Shown piece after piece: positions 35,683 to 43,327 of a DNA stretch of 64,000 bases. The notes beneath the pieces were generated by a model, which searched no databases, was not told where the DNA came from, and saw nothing but the letters and a program-made list of their open reading frames with translations. A program made the translations under genes and the position numbers. Each line of letters starts with the position of its first letter. Positions within the stretch are counted from its first letter, which is position 1. The DNA is from an uncultured Clostridia bacterium (GTDB lineage Bacteria > Bacillota > Clostridia > UBA1381 > UBA9506), in the NCBI GenBank assembly GCA_934438075.1, contig CAKSBF010000001.1:434001-498000 (forward strand). The letters run 5' to 3'.

Positions 35683-35965
35683 TGTAAATTTCCTCCTCAT
35701 AATATAAATGCCATTTAATATTAACAGACGTTTTTGCGTCCGCTTTGCATAATTCATTGAAAAACTGTTTTCCATCTTACCTTAACCGCTCCATCAATGA
35801 TAGTTTATGTCCCTATCGCAAGGAATATAACCTTTTCATGCATTTTTCTTATCCAAGCGTATAAAGTAAAAATTACAGTTTTCATAAAAAACATCGCTTT
35901 TTTGATTCGCTACTTATTATACTCCATTCTTATGAAAATTCAAAGACTTTTAAAACAAAAAAATA

Positions 35966-36844
35966 TCATTCTTTTGCATGATTTTTGCCAAACAACTCGT
36001 CTGTAATTTGTGCAAACTGCACTAAATTTAATGCCTCGCCCCGTATATTCGCGGAAATGCCAAATTTATTTAACACTTTTTTAATATCTTCTTTACAAAT
36101 CCCTAAATAGGCAGCATTGCTGATACTGTTTAAGAGTGTTTTTCGTCTCTGACCAAATGCCGCTTTTATTAATTGAAATAATTTCTTTTCATCACAAACC
36201 GAGACCAGCGGCTGATTTAAAATGTCCAACTTTAAAACTGCCGACCATACCTTTGGCGGCGGCACAAAAGCCTGCGGCGGTACCAAACAAACCATGGACG
36301 GACAAGCATAATAATTAACAGCAAGCGTTATCGCTCCGTATTCCTTGGTCCCCGCCTCTGCCGTCAGACGTTCGGCAACCTCCCTCTGAATCATAATCAC
36401 GATACCGGAAAGCCCGGGCTTTTCCTCCAACAGTTTCATAATAATTGGTGTCGTTATATAATAAGGAAGATTTGCAACAACCTTTACATTTTTTCCTTCG
36501 CATTCCTCGGCTATTAATCGTTTCAAATCTATTTTTAAAATATCACAGTTAATTATTTTTACATTATCAAACTCCGCTGTATTTTCGCGCAAGAGCGGTA
36601 TCAAACCGGTATCAATCTCCACAGCAACCACCTTATGCGCACACGCTGCCAGCCTGCAAGTCAGTGCACCGGCACCCGGACCAATTTCCAGCACACAGGT
36701 ATTATCATCAATCTCTGCCGCAGATACAATCTGTTCTAAAATATCAGCGTCCGTTAAAAAATTTTGCCCAAGTGATTTCTGAAAGTGTAAACCGTGACGG
36801 CTCATAGATTGGCGAACCCGGCGAGATGATGTGTGTTGATCCAT
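35966..36844 (-). CDS. rsmA: 16S rRNA (adenine1518-N6/adenine1519-N6)-dimethyltransferase
   Basis: This 292-residue SAM-dependent enzyme dimethylates two adjacent adenines in 16S rRNA helix 45. The SAM site is VLEIGPGAGALTCRLA, and the catalytic NLPYYITTPII motif follows near residue 130. KSLGQNFLTD and FGQRRKTLLNS are further family marks. The ATG at 36844 has AAAGGAG seven bases upstream; the ORF extends 22 codons more without support. Confidence 0.96.
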   Translation of the reverse strand: MDQHTSSRRVRQSMSRHGLHFQKSLGQNFLTDADILEQIVSAAEIDDNTCVLEIGPGAGALTCRLAACAHKVVAVEIDTGLIPLLRENTAEFDNVKIINCDILKIDLKRLIAEECEGKNVKVVANLPYYITTPIIMKLLEEKPGLSGIVIMIQREVAERLTAEAGTKEYGAITLAVNYYACPSMVCLVPPQAFVPPPKVWSAVLKLDILNQPLVSVCDEKKLFQLIKAAFGQRRKTLLNSISNAAYLGICKEDIKKVLNKFGISANIRGEALNLVQFAQITDELFGKNHAKE

Positions 36845-36984
36845 GTTGATACTCCTTTCATATAATTTAACATATGTTTTTGTTGCGCGTAGCTCGGTTT
36901 TAATTGTCAAGCGAACACTTTGCGCTCACTTGATAAAAAGCATTTTGAGCAGGCCCAAGATACGATGATAAATTATCGCTTGCC

Positions 36985-37689
36985 TTATCTCTTCAACCTC
37001 TTATCCGCCTTCACAGCCAAACGTGTACCAACAGTCTGAAACAGCTGAACCAGCAAAATCAGCAAGATAACAGCGAACAGCATAACAATGTACTTATAAC
37101 GATAATATCCGTAATTAATGGCAATAGTACCCAATCCGCCTCCGCCGATAATGCCGCTCATAGCAGAATAACCCAAGATTGTATTAATCGCCGTGGTTGC
37201 ATTGGTAATCAGAGAAGGCACACTTTCCGGAATCATCACCTTTACAATCGTCTGAAACGGAGAAGCTCCCATGCTCTGCGCCGCCTCAATAATGTTGGGA
37301 TTGACCTCCCGGAAACAACTCTCTGCCAATCGTGCAACAAACGGAAAAGCCGCAATGACAAGCGGCACCAGCGATGCAAGCGTTCCGACTGAGGTTCCGA
37401 CAATTAATCTTGTCAGCGGAATCACCATAATCATCAAAATCAAAAAAGGGACCGAACGAAGAAGATTAATAACAACATTCAGCACGTGCATAACGCCCTT
37501 GGGAAGCGGTAAAACACCATTTTTCTCTCCCGCTACCAATAAAACACCCAGCGGCAGACCAATTATAATCGCCAAAGCCGTTGCCGCCACTGTAACATAA
37601 AAGGTTTCCCATAACGCCATCGGAAATTCGTTCTGTAAAATATTCAGTGCCTCCGCGACCTCCTCCGAAGCCAACAGTTTTTCAATCAT
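36985..37689 (-). CDS. metI: Methionine ABC transporter permease
   Basis: This 234-residue protein is a five-TM MetI permease. The EAA loop is present in EAAQSMGASPFQTIVKVMIP, and typical helices include FPMALWETFYVTVAATALAI and SVPFLILMIMVIPLTRLIVG. It forms the channel of the MetNIQ D/L-methionine importer. The ATG has GGAGGTGACG upstream and overlaps the metN stop by eight bases. It is the last gene of the metQNI operon. Confidence 0.96.
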   Translation of the reverse strand: MIEKLLASEEVAEALNILQNEFPMALWETFYVTVAATALAIIIGLPLGVLLVAGEKNGVLPLPKGVMHVLNVVINLLRSVPFLILMIMVIPLTRLIVGTSVGTLASLVPLVIAAFPFVARLAESCFREVNPNIIEAAQSMGASPFQTIVKVMIPESVPSLITNATTAINTILGYSAMSGIIGGGGLGTIAINYGYYRYKYIVMLFAVILLILLVQLFQTVGTRLAVKADKRLKR

Positions 37690-38692
37690 TCTCCGTCACC
37701 TCCTCCGCAATAACATCTTGTGTTTTCTGTAAATATTCCTCAGCGCGCCGCACATTATCTTCACCGCCGGAAATACCAAGCAGCATGTTCCCATACACCT
37801 TATCTCCGATGCATCTCGTTGATGCGCCTAAAATATTGGCGGCTATGCCGCAATCTATCGCCATCTGTGTAATCATCGGCGTACCGGTTGCCAAGGCCCC
37901 GTTAAACACAACACGAATCCGCCGTTCCCCTTCCGATACTCCCAAAATATCACTTGCACCGTTTGGAAAGACCAGCCTTCTGGCCGCTGCAGACTGCGGA
38001 TTAGAAAAGACATCGCCTACAGCACCTTCCTCAACCACTCTGCCCTTATCTAAAATGGCAACGTGCTTGCAAATCTCTTCTACAACACTCATTTGATGCG
38101 TAATAATAATGACTGTAATGCCCAGACGTTTATTAATGCTGCGAATCAGTTCCAAAATAGAATGAGTCGTGTTGGGGTCAAGAGCGCTCGTTGCCTCATC
38201 GCACAACAGCACCTTCGGATCGGTTGCCAACGCACGCGCAATGGCAATTCTCTGCTGCTGACCGCCGGAGAGCTGAGCCGGATATGCATTTGCCTTGTCC
38301 GGCAAACCAACAATATCTAAAAGCTCCATCGCTCGTTTTTTGGCATCTGCCTTTTTCACGCCTGCCAGTTCTAACGGAAAACAAACATTCTTCAGACATG
38401 TCCTTTGCATCAGCAAATTAAAGCCCTGAAAAATCATAGTAATTTCTCTGCGAACCTTGCGCAGCTCCTTATCAGAAAGGGCACCAATGTCACAACCGTC
38501 AATTACCACACTGCCCTCCGTCGGACGCTCCAGCATGTTAATGCAGCGTACTAATGTGCTTTTTCCTGCACCGCTCATGCCAATTACGCCGTAAATGTCA
38601 CCCTTTTCGATTGTTAGAGACACATTTTCCAACGCGTGCACCGTTCCGTCTGCCGTCTGAAAAGACTTGGAAAGATTTTTTATCTCAATCAT
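37682..38692 (-). CDS. metN: Methionine ABC transporter ATP-binding protein
   Basis: This 336-residue ATPase has Walker A GMSGAGKST, signature LSGGQQQR, Walker B VLLCDEATSALD, and His in IIITHQM. A C-terminal NIL/ACT-like domain (about residues 255-336) binds methionine in homologues and inhibits transport when methionine is high. The ATG at 38692 has GGAGGG five bases upstream. A hairpin at 38716-38743 separates it from metQ. Confidence 0.97.
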   Translation of the reverse strand: MIEIKNLSKSFQTADGTVHALENVSLTIEKGDIYGVIGMSGAGKSTLVRCINMLERPTEGSVVIDGCDIGALSDKELRKVRREITMIFQGFNLLMQRTCLKNVCFPLELAGVKKADAKKRAMELLDIVGLPDKANAYPAQLSGGQQQRIAIARALATDPKVLLCDEATSALDPNTTHSILELIRSINKRLGITVIIITHQMSVVEEICKHVAILDKGRVVEEGAVGDVFSNPQSAAARRLVFPNGASDILGVSEGERRIRVVFNGALATGTPMITQMAIDCGIAANILGASTRCIGDKVYGNMLLGISGGEDNVRRAEEYLQKTQDVIAEEVTEND

Positions 38693-38715
38693 AGAAACCC
38701 TCCGAACAGGACAAT

Positions 38716-38743
38716 GCACCGACTGCTCTGCGGCAACCGGTGC
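38716..38743 (-). other. Intergenic hairpin between metQ and metN
   Basis: GCACCG/CGGTGC stem in the metQ-metN gap without a T-run. Such stems often protect the binding-protein mRNA and raise its level over the rest of the operon. Confidence 0.45.
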
Positions 38744-38766
38744 TCCTTGTTTTTTACATGAAATTC

Positions 38767-39621
38767 TTATTTTTTCAGCGCATCAAGCGTTGTCTGCTTG
38801 CCGCCATAAAGACCGATCGGCTCTACATGAATTGCTGCTGCCGATACAATATGCGTTTTGTTCTCTTCATTAAAATCATCCAGATACGGCTTATGCTGGA
38901 AGTAGTTTGCATCCACCTCACCGCTCTCTACAACATTATTAGGCTGAACATAATCTGTATATTCAATTACCTTCAGTTCAACATTTTTCTCAGCCAAAAT
39001 TTCTTTTGCAACTTTTAAAATTTCTGCATGAGGTGTCGGAGAAGCTGCAACCGTAATGGTCTGACCTGCCAATGCCGCATAATCCACCGTTGCATCAAAA
39101 CCATCGCCCGGATTTTCTACTACGCTGACAACCGCACCCTTATATTCTTCCGTAATAAAATCTGCAACCTTTTTGCTTTCCAGCGCTGCTACCAAAGCCT
39201 TAATCTTATCGGTTGTTTCAGTTCCCTCTTTTACCGCTAAAATATTGCTGTACGCTGAGGAAGATCCCTCAATGGCAAGAGAGTCGGAAACAGGATTCAG
39301 CTTTGCTGAAATCGCATAATTCGAATTAATTACCGCATAATCAACGTCACGCAAAACATTTGGCAGCTGTGCCGCTTCTACCTCCTTAAATGTAATGTTT
39401 TTTGTATTTTCTGCAATATCTCTTACCGTTGCCTTAATGCCGGCTCCATCCTTCAGTTTAATGATGCCCTCATTTTCCAACAGCAAAAATGCCCTTGCTT
39501 CATTGGTGGTGTCATTGGGAACCGCAATCGTAATTCCGCCGTTCTTTCCGCAGGCTGCAAGCGATATCGCCGCTGCAATCACCAAAACCGTACTTAAAAC
39601 CAAAGAAATTACCTTTTTCAT
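38767..39621 (-). CDS. metQ: Methionine-binding lipoprotein
   Basis: This 284-residue NlpA-family binding protein has a lipoprotein signal ending in ISLAAC. Its mature part contains PTPHAEILKVAKEILAEK, YTDYVQPNNVVESGEVDANYFQHKPYLDDF and AIHVEPIGLYGGK, the family signature blocks. It captures methionine (or related D/L forms) outside the membrane for MetNI. The ATG at 39621 follows AAGGAG. Its expression is probably governed by the upstream leader with two short ORFs and two terminators. Confidence 0.96.
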   Translation of the reverse strand: MKKVISLVLSTVLVIAAAISLAACGKNGGITIAVPNDTTNEARAFLLLENEGIIKLKDGAGIKATVRDIAENTKNITFKEVEAAQLPNVLRDVDYAVINSNYAISAKLNPVSDSLAIEGSSSAYSNILAVKEGTETTDKIKALVAALESKKVADFITEEYKGAVVSVVENPGDGFDATVDYAALAGQTITVAASPTPHAEILKVAKEILAEKNVELKVIEYTDYVQPNNVVESGEVDANYFQHKPYLDDFNEENKTHIVSAAAIHVEPIGLYGGKQTTLDALKK

Positions 39622-39665
39622 ACTATCAACACTCCTTAATATCAATATATCATAATATAAAATTT

Positions 39666-39691
39666 ATAAAAAGCCCCCGTACTCAGGAGCT
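39666..39691 (-). terminator. Second leader terminator before metQ
   Basis: On the minus strand AGCTCC pairs with GGGGCT (one wobble), followed by TTTTATAAATTTT. The AGCTCC arm can instead pair with CAGGGGCT at 39708-39701, which overlaps the stop codon of the second leader ORF, giving an 8-bp alternative stem. Confidence 0.55.
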
Positions 39692-39698
39692 GTTGTCT

Positions 39699-39764
39699 TT
39701 AGCCCCTGCACATTCGTCCGTTTTTAATATTTGTCCTGATTATCGTCCAAAGCAAACGAAGCAT
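39699..39764 (-). CDS. Second leader ORF of metQNI (21 residues)
   Basis: This ORF starts at ATG 39764 behind GAGAGGAGA and ends at the TAA at 39699-39701. It reads MLRLLWTII at the start and NGRMCRG at the end, so a Met-Cys pair lies four codons before the stop. The last codons AGG GGC TAA lie in one arm of the alternative hairpin. The peptide has no other recognisable feature. A role as a regulatory leader ORF is inferred from position. Confidence 0.45.
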   Translation of the reverse strand: MLRLLWTIIRTNIKNGRMCRG

Positions 39765-39799
39765 AACTTTCTCTCCTCTCGGCAATCTGCAAGTCTATT

Positions 39800-39829
39800 A
39801 AAAAAGGGAAGCCTCCAATGAAGCCTCCC
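39800..39829 (-). terminator. First leader terminator (attenuator) upstream of metQNI
   Basis: On the minus strand GGGAGGCTT-CATT-GGAGGCTTCCC (two wobbles) followed by TTTTTT. It lies 43 bases after the Met/Cys-rich leader ORF and about 180 bases before metQ. Confidence 0.75.
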
Positions 39830-39872
39830 TCATAATACAAAGCAAATAACCGTTTGCCCGCCTTGGTTTTCT

Positions 39873-39977
39873 TTATATGACAGAAAGCACACTGGAAAAA
39901 ACAGCACAACAACGCATGCACATGTGAGACATGCACATTTCCGACATATACATGGCAGACGTTACGGTTTTTTTCAT
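39873..39977 (-). CDS. Met/Cys-rich leader peptide of metQNI
   Basis: This 34-residue ORF has its own ribosome site (GAGAGGAGA, seven bases before the ATG) and lies about 26 bases after a consensus promoter. Residues 9-24 read MYMSEMCMSHMCMRCC: six Met and four Cys in 16 codons, with Met-Cys-Met occurring twice. The remainder begins MKKTVTSA and ends in a short hydrophobic stretch. It is followed by a terminator and then by the methionine transporter operon. By analogy with his, leu and trp leaders, ribosome stalling at Met or Cys codons could control the terminator. The coding potential is inferred from ribosome site, composition and position. Confidence 0.75.
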   Translation of the reverse strand: MKKTVTSAMYMSEMCMSHMCMRCCAVFSSVLSVI

Positions 39978-40009
39978 TATGCCTTCTCCTCTCACTTTTT
40001 GTTTTTTCA

Positions 40010-40038
40010 AGTATAGCATAGTTCGTTCATTCTGTCAA
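40010..40038 (-). promoter_or_regulatory. Promoter of the metQNI leader
   Basis: On the minus strand TTGACA, exactly 17 bases, TATACT. Transcription would begin near 40003, just upstream of the leader-peptide ribosome site. Confidence 0.85.
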
Positions 40039-40066
40039 GGGATAAAGATAGATTTTTTTCTTTTCA

Positions 40067-40093
40067 TTCCAAATTTTTCTAAAAAATTTGGAA
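40067..40093. repeat. Perfect 12-bp inverted repeat
   Basis: TTCCAAATTTTT and AAAAATTTGGAA with a three-base loop, 29 bp upstream of the met promoter and about 100 bp upstream of the NrdR boxes. It could insulate the divergent genes or bind a regulator. Confidence 0.6.
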
Positions 40094-40195
40094 TTTTCAT
40101 CTTTTTTGCGATAATATTTTTTATCACATTACATTGATTTTATTAAAAAAAACAATATTTTTCCGCACAGCAACGCAATTTTGTACCACAAAAAA

Positions 40196-40242
40196 ACATT
40201 ACATTTTGTTGTAATGTAAATTATTGGCACTATATCTGGTGT
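40196..40242 (+). promoter_or_regulatory. Tandem NrdR boxes upstream of nrdD
   Basis: The clear box GCACTATATCTGGTGT (40227-40242) fits the NrdR consensus ACACWATATMTWGTGT. A weaker copy starts at 40196, exactly 31 bases earlier, the usual three-turn spacing. The inverted repeat ACATTACA/TGTAATGT (40196-40217) overlaps the weaker box. Confidence 0.7.
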
Positions 40243-40261
40243 ATAAAAGCAATAATTATGA

Positions 40262-40290
40262 TTGCCAAAAAAAAAAAAATGTGATAGAAT
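40262..40290 (+). promoter_or_regulatory. Promoter of nrdD
   Basis: TTGCCA, a 17-base A-rich spacer, TAGAAT, directly downstream of the NrdR boxes. Confidence 0.6.
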
Positions 40291-40325
40291 AATCTTACAG
40301 CAAAATTGACGTTGGAGTGATGAAA

Positions 40326-42503
40326 GTGAATATCATAAAAAGAAGCGGCGCACAGGTCCTTTACGACGGTGAGAAGATTAAAAATGTGCTTGTCAAGGCA
40401 AATAACTCCGTTCCCGAACAGGAACGACTTTCTCATGATGCAATTGTAGAAATTGAAGCACATGTGAAAAAGACGGGTGATGCCATGACCCGCGCGCTTG
40501 GTGTCGAAGAAATACAAGATATTGTGGAGCGCGAAATTATGAATCATGGCGCGTTTAATGTTGCAAGAAATTACATTAAATATCGCTATATTCGTTCCCT
40601 TGCAAGAAAAGCAAACACTACGGACGACCGTATTCTTTCCCTGATTGACTGTAATAATGAGGAAGTCATGCAGGAAAATTCTAATAAAAACCCGACTGTG
40701 AACAGCGTTCAGCGCGACTACATGGCGGGCGAAGTCAGCCGCGACATTACCGACCGTGTGCTCTTGCCTCAAGATATTGTAGAAGCACACAAAGAAGGTA
40801 TTATTCATTTTCATGATACCGACTATTTCGCACAGCGTATGCACAACTGTGATTTGGTCAATCTGGAGGATATGCTGCAAAACGGCACAGTAATCAGCGG
40901 AACGAAAATAGAGAAACCACACAGCTTTTCCACCGCCTGCAACATTGCCACGCAGATTATTGCGCAGGTAGCAAGTTCTCAATACGGCGGACAAAGCATT
41001 AGTCTTGCTCATCTTGCCCCCTTTGTACAGGTTTCCCGGGAAAAAATCCGGAAAAATCTGTTGGAAGAAGCAGCTGCACTTGGCGTAACCCCCACCGAGG
41101 AGCAAGCTCATAAAATTGTGGAGGATCGCATTTTAGAAGAAATCCGCCGCGGTGTCCAGACTATCCAATACCAAGTGGTAACATTAATGACAACAAACGG
41201 ACAAGCTCCGTTTGTTACCGTATTTATGTATCTGGGCGAAGCAAAAAACGAACAGGAAAAGCACGATCTTGCGCTGATTATTGAACAAACCCTGCTGCAG
41301 CGCTACCAGGGCGTGAAAAACGAGGACGGAGTATGGATTACACCGGCATTTCCGAAATTAATTTATGTTTTGGAAGAAGATAACATTACAAAAGACAGTA
41401 AATATTGGTATTTAACGGAATTTGCGGCAAAGTGCACGGCAAAACGCATGGTTCCCGACTATATTTCCGAAAAGATAATGCTTCAAAATAAAATTGATAA
41501 AAATGGGGAAGGGCACTGCTATACCTGCATGGGCTGCCGCAGCTTCCTCACACCCTATGTTGATGAAAACGGCAAACCAAAATACTACGGTCGTTTTAAT
41601 CAAGGTGTTGTCACGGTTAACCTGGTAGATATCGGTCTTTCTGCCGATGGTAACATGGACAAGTTCTGGCAGATTTTTGACGAACGCATGGACTTGTGTC
41701 ATCGCGCACTGCAATGCCGCCACGAGCGTTTGAGCGGAACCGTCTCTGATGCGGCACCGATTCTCTGGCAGCACGGCGCGTTGCTTCGCTTGAAAAAAGG
41801 CGAAACAATTGACAAATATCTTCACGGCGGCTATTCCACTCTTTCCCTCGGCTATGCCGGTCTTTGGGAGTGTGTTTACAGTCTGATCGGCAAAAAGCTT
41901 ACCGAGCCGGAGGGTGAAAAGCTTGGTCTGGATATTATGAAAAAGCTGAATGAATACACCGCAAAATGGAAAGCGGAAGAAAATATTGATTACTCCCTAT
42001 ACGGTACACCTCTTGAAAGCACGACATACAAGTTTTCAAAATGCCTGCAAAAACGCTTTGGAATCATCCCCGGCGTGACGGACCGTAACTATATTACCAA
42101 TAGTTATCACGTCCACGTAGCAGAAGAAATAGACGCATTTGACAAGCTAGCCTTAGAATCAAAGTTTCAAGCGTTGTCTCCCGGCGGGGCTATCTCCTAT
42201 GTCGAGGTTCCCAATATGCAGCATAATATTGAAGCTGTGCTTTCCGTTATGCGTTTCATCTACGACAATATTATGTATGCCGAGCTGAATACCAAGAGTG
42301 ACTATTGTCAGGTATGCGGCTACGACGGGGAGATTGTAATCGAAGAGGATGAAAACGGCAAATTAATATGGAAATGTCCCAACTGCGGCAATACCGACCA
42401 AAGCAAAATGAATGTAGCAAGGAGAACCTGCGGCTACATAGGTACGCAATTTTGGAATCAAGGCAGAACGCAAGAAATTAAAGAACGTGTCCTGCATCTA
42501 TAA
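40326..42503 (+). CDS. nrdD: Anaerobic ribonucleoside-triphosphate reductase
   Basis: This ~725-residue class III reductase makes dNTPs without oxygen. The N-terminal ATP-cone starts VNIIKRSGAQVLYDGEKI. The body includes FHDTDYFAQRMHNCDLVNL and MGCRSFLTPYV with the active-site Cys. The C-terminus has a four-Cys zinc site (CQVCG and CPNCG) and the glycyl-radical loop RRTCGYIGTQFWNQGR. The likely start is GTG at 40326, eight bases after GGAG; ATG 40320 and GTG 40317 are too close to it. NrdR boxes upstream indicate repression by NrdR. nrdG follows. Confidence 0.96.
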   Translation: MNIIKRSGAQVLYDGEKIKNVLVKANNSVPEQERLSHDAIVEIEAHVKKTGDAMTRALGVEEIQDIVEREIMNHGAFNVARNYIKYRYIRSLARKANTTDDRILSLIDCNNEEVMQENSNKNPTVNSVQRDYMAGEVSRDITDRVLLPQDIVEAHKEGIIHFHDTDYFAQRMHNCDLVNLEDMLQNGTVISGTKIEKPHSFSTACNIATQIIAQVASSQYGGQSISLAHLAPFVQVSREKIRKNLLEEAAALGVTPTEEQAHKIVEDRILEEIRRGVQTIQYQVVTLMTTNGQAPFVTVFMYLGEAKNEQEKHDLALIIEQTLLQRYQGVKNEDGVWITPAFPKLIYVLEEDNITKDSKYWYLTEFAAKCTAKRMVPDYISEKIMLQNKIDKNGEGHCYTCMGCRSFLTPYVDENGKPKYYGRFNQGVVTVNLVDIGLSADGNMDKFWQIFDERMDLCHRALQCRHERLSGTVSDAAPILWQHGALLRLKKGETIDKYLHGGYSTLSLGYAGLWECVYSLIGKKLTEPEGEKLGLDIMKKLNEYTAKWKAEENIDYSLYGTPLESTTYKFSKCLQKRFGIIPGVTDRNYITNSYHVHVAEEIDAFDKLALESKFQALSPGGAISYVEVPNMQHNIEAVLSVMRFIYDNIMYAELNTKSDYCQVCGYDGEIVIEEDENGKLIWKCPNCGNTDQSKMNVARRTCGYIGTQFWNQGRTQEIKERVLHL

Positions 42504-42527
42504 AACATACTGAGGTAATAAATTACG

Positions 42528-42563
42528 GACGGAGGCGGTCAGCAAAGCCGCCCCGTCTTTTTT
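42528..42563 (+). terminator. Terminator or attenuator between nrdD and nrdG
   Basis: GACGGAGGCGG/CCGCCCCGTC stem (one bulged A) followed by TTTTTTTA. It would lower nrdG expression relative to nrdD unless read through. Confidence 0.8.
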
Positions 42564-42599
42564 ATAAAAGAAACACTTTTTGTGATAACGGAGGATATT

Positions 42600-43130
42600 A
42601 TGAACTACGCGGCAATTAAAAAATTTGATATTGCAAACGGCCCCGGTGTACGCGTGTCACTCTTTGTCTCCGGCTGCCGTCACCATTGCAAAAATTGCTT
42701 TAACCAGCAAGCATGGAGCTTTTCCTATGGCAAGCCCTTTACAGAAGAGGTAATGGAGGAATTGTTCACCGCTCTGTCGGCCGACTACATTGAAGGGCTT
42801 TCCCTGCTCGGCGGAGAACCGTTTGAACCGGAAAACCAGCAGCCCCTTCTTACATTTGCTGAGGAGTTTAAAAGACGTTTTCCTCAAAAAACAATCTGGT
42901 GTTATACCGGCTTTTTATATGACAGCGAATTGCTGGCAGGTACCGTGGGCAATCCGGAAACCGTGCGAAAACTGCTTTCCTGTATAGACGTTTTGGTTGA
43001 CGGCAAATTTATAGAAGAACAAAAAAATATTTCTCTTGCTTTCCGCGGCTCGGAAAACCAGCGAATTATTGACGTTCCGCGTTCACTGGAGAGCGGAAAA
43101 GTAATTTTAACATCATACCATGAAAAATAA
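42600..43130 (+). CDS. nrdG: Anaerobic ribonucleoside-triphosphate reductase activating protein
   Basis: This 176-residue radical SAM enzyme installs the glycyl radical on NrdD. The cluster motif is SGCRHHCKNCFNQQAW (Cys-x3-Cys-x2-Cys). SLLGGEPFEPENQQPL and TIWCYTGFLYD follow the family pattern. The ATG at 42600 has GGAGG five bases upstream. It lies 96 bp downstream of nrdD, with a terminator-like hairpin between them. Confidence 0.96.
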   Translation: MNYAAIKKFDIANGPGVRVSLFVSGCRHHCKNCFNQQAWSFSYGKPFTEEVMEELFTALSADYIEGLSLLGGEPFEPENQQPLLTFAEEFKRRFPQKTIWCYTGFLYDSELLAGTVGNPETVRKLLSCIDVLVDGKFIEEQKNISLAFRGSENQRIIDVPRSLESGKVILTSYHEK

Positions 43131-43186
43131 TGCTTGTCTTGCCCAAGCTTTACAGCATTTCAAAAACCGAAAGTTTTAAATTAACC

Positions 43187-43216
43187 AAAAGCCGCACCGT
43201 ATGGTACGGCTTTTTT
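43187..43216 (+). terminator. Terminator of nrdG
   Basis: AAAAGCCGCACC-GTAT-GGTACGGCTTTT followed by TT. Confidence 0.85.
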
Positions 43217-43256
43217 AATATAACAAGACTTTCTGCAAATAAAATCTTTTTGATAC

Positions 43257-43289
43257 AAAAAAGAAGAGGATGCATAAAGCATCCTCTTC
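43257..43289 (-). terminator. Terminator of the S-layer gene
   Basis: On the minus strand a perfect 11-bp stem GAAGAGGATGC/GCATCCTCTTC with a 5-base loop, followed by TTTTTTG. Confidence 0.9.
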
Positions 43290-43327
43290 AAACTCAAAAT
43301 TATCTTATCAGATGATTTGAGAGATTA

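Noticed and set aside
39622..39980. S-box (SAM-I) or T-box riboswitch before metQ
   Set aside because: Neither the conserved SAM-I core nor the T-box AGGGTGGNACCGCG sequence could be found on the minus strand; the two short ORFs and terminators explain the leader better.
40230..41111. 293-codon minus-strand ORF rich in Phe, Cys and His
   Set aside because: It is antisense to nrdD and crosses the NrdR boxes and nrdD promoter; no family features.
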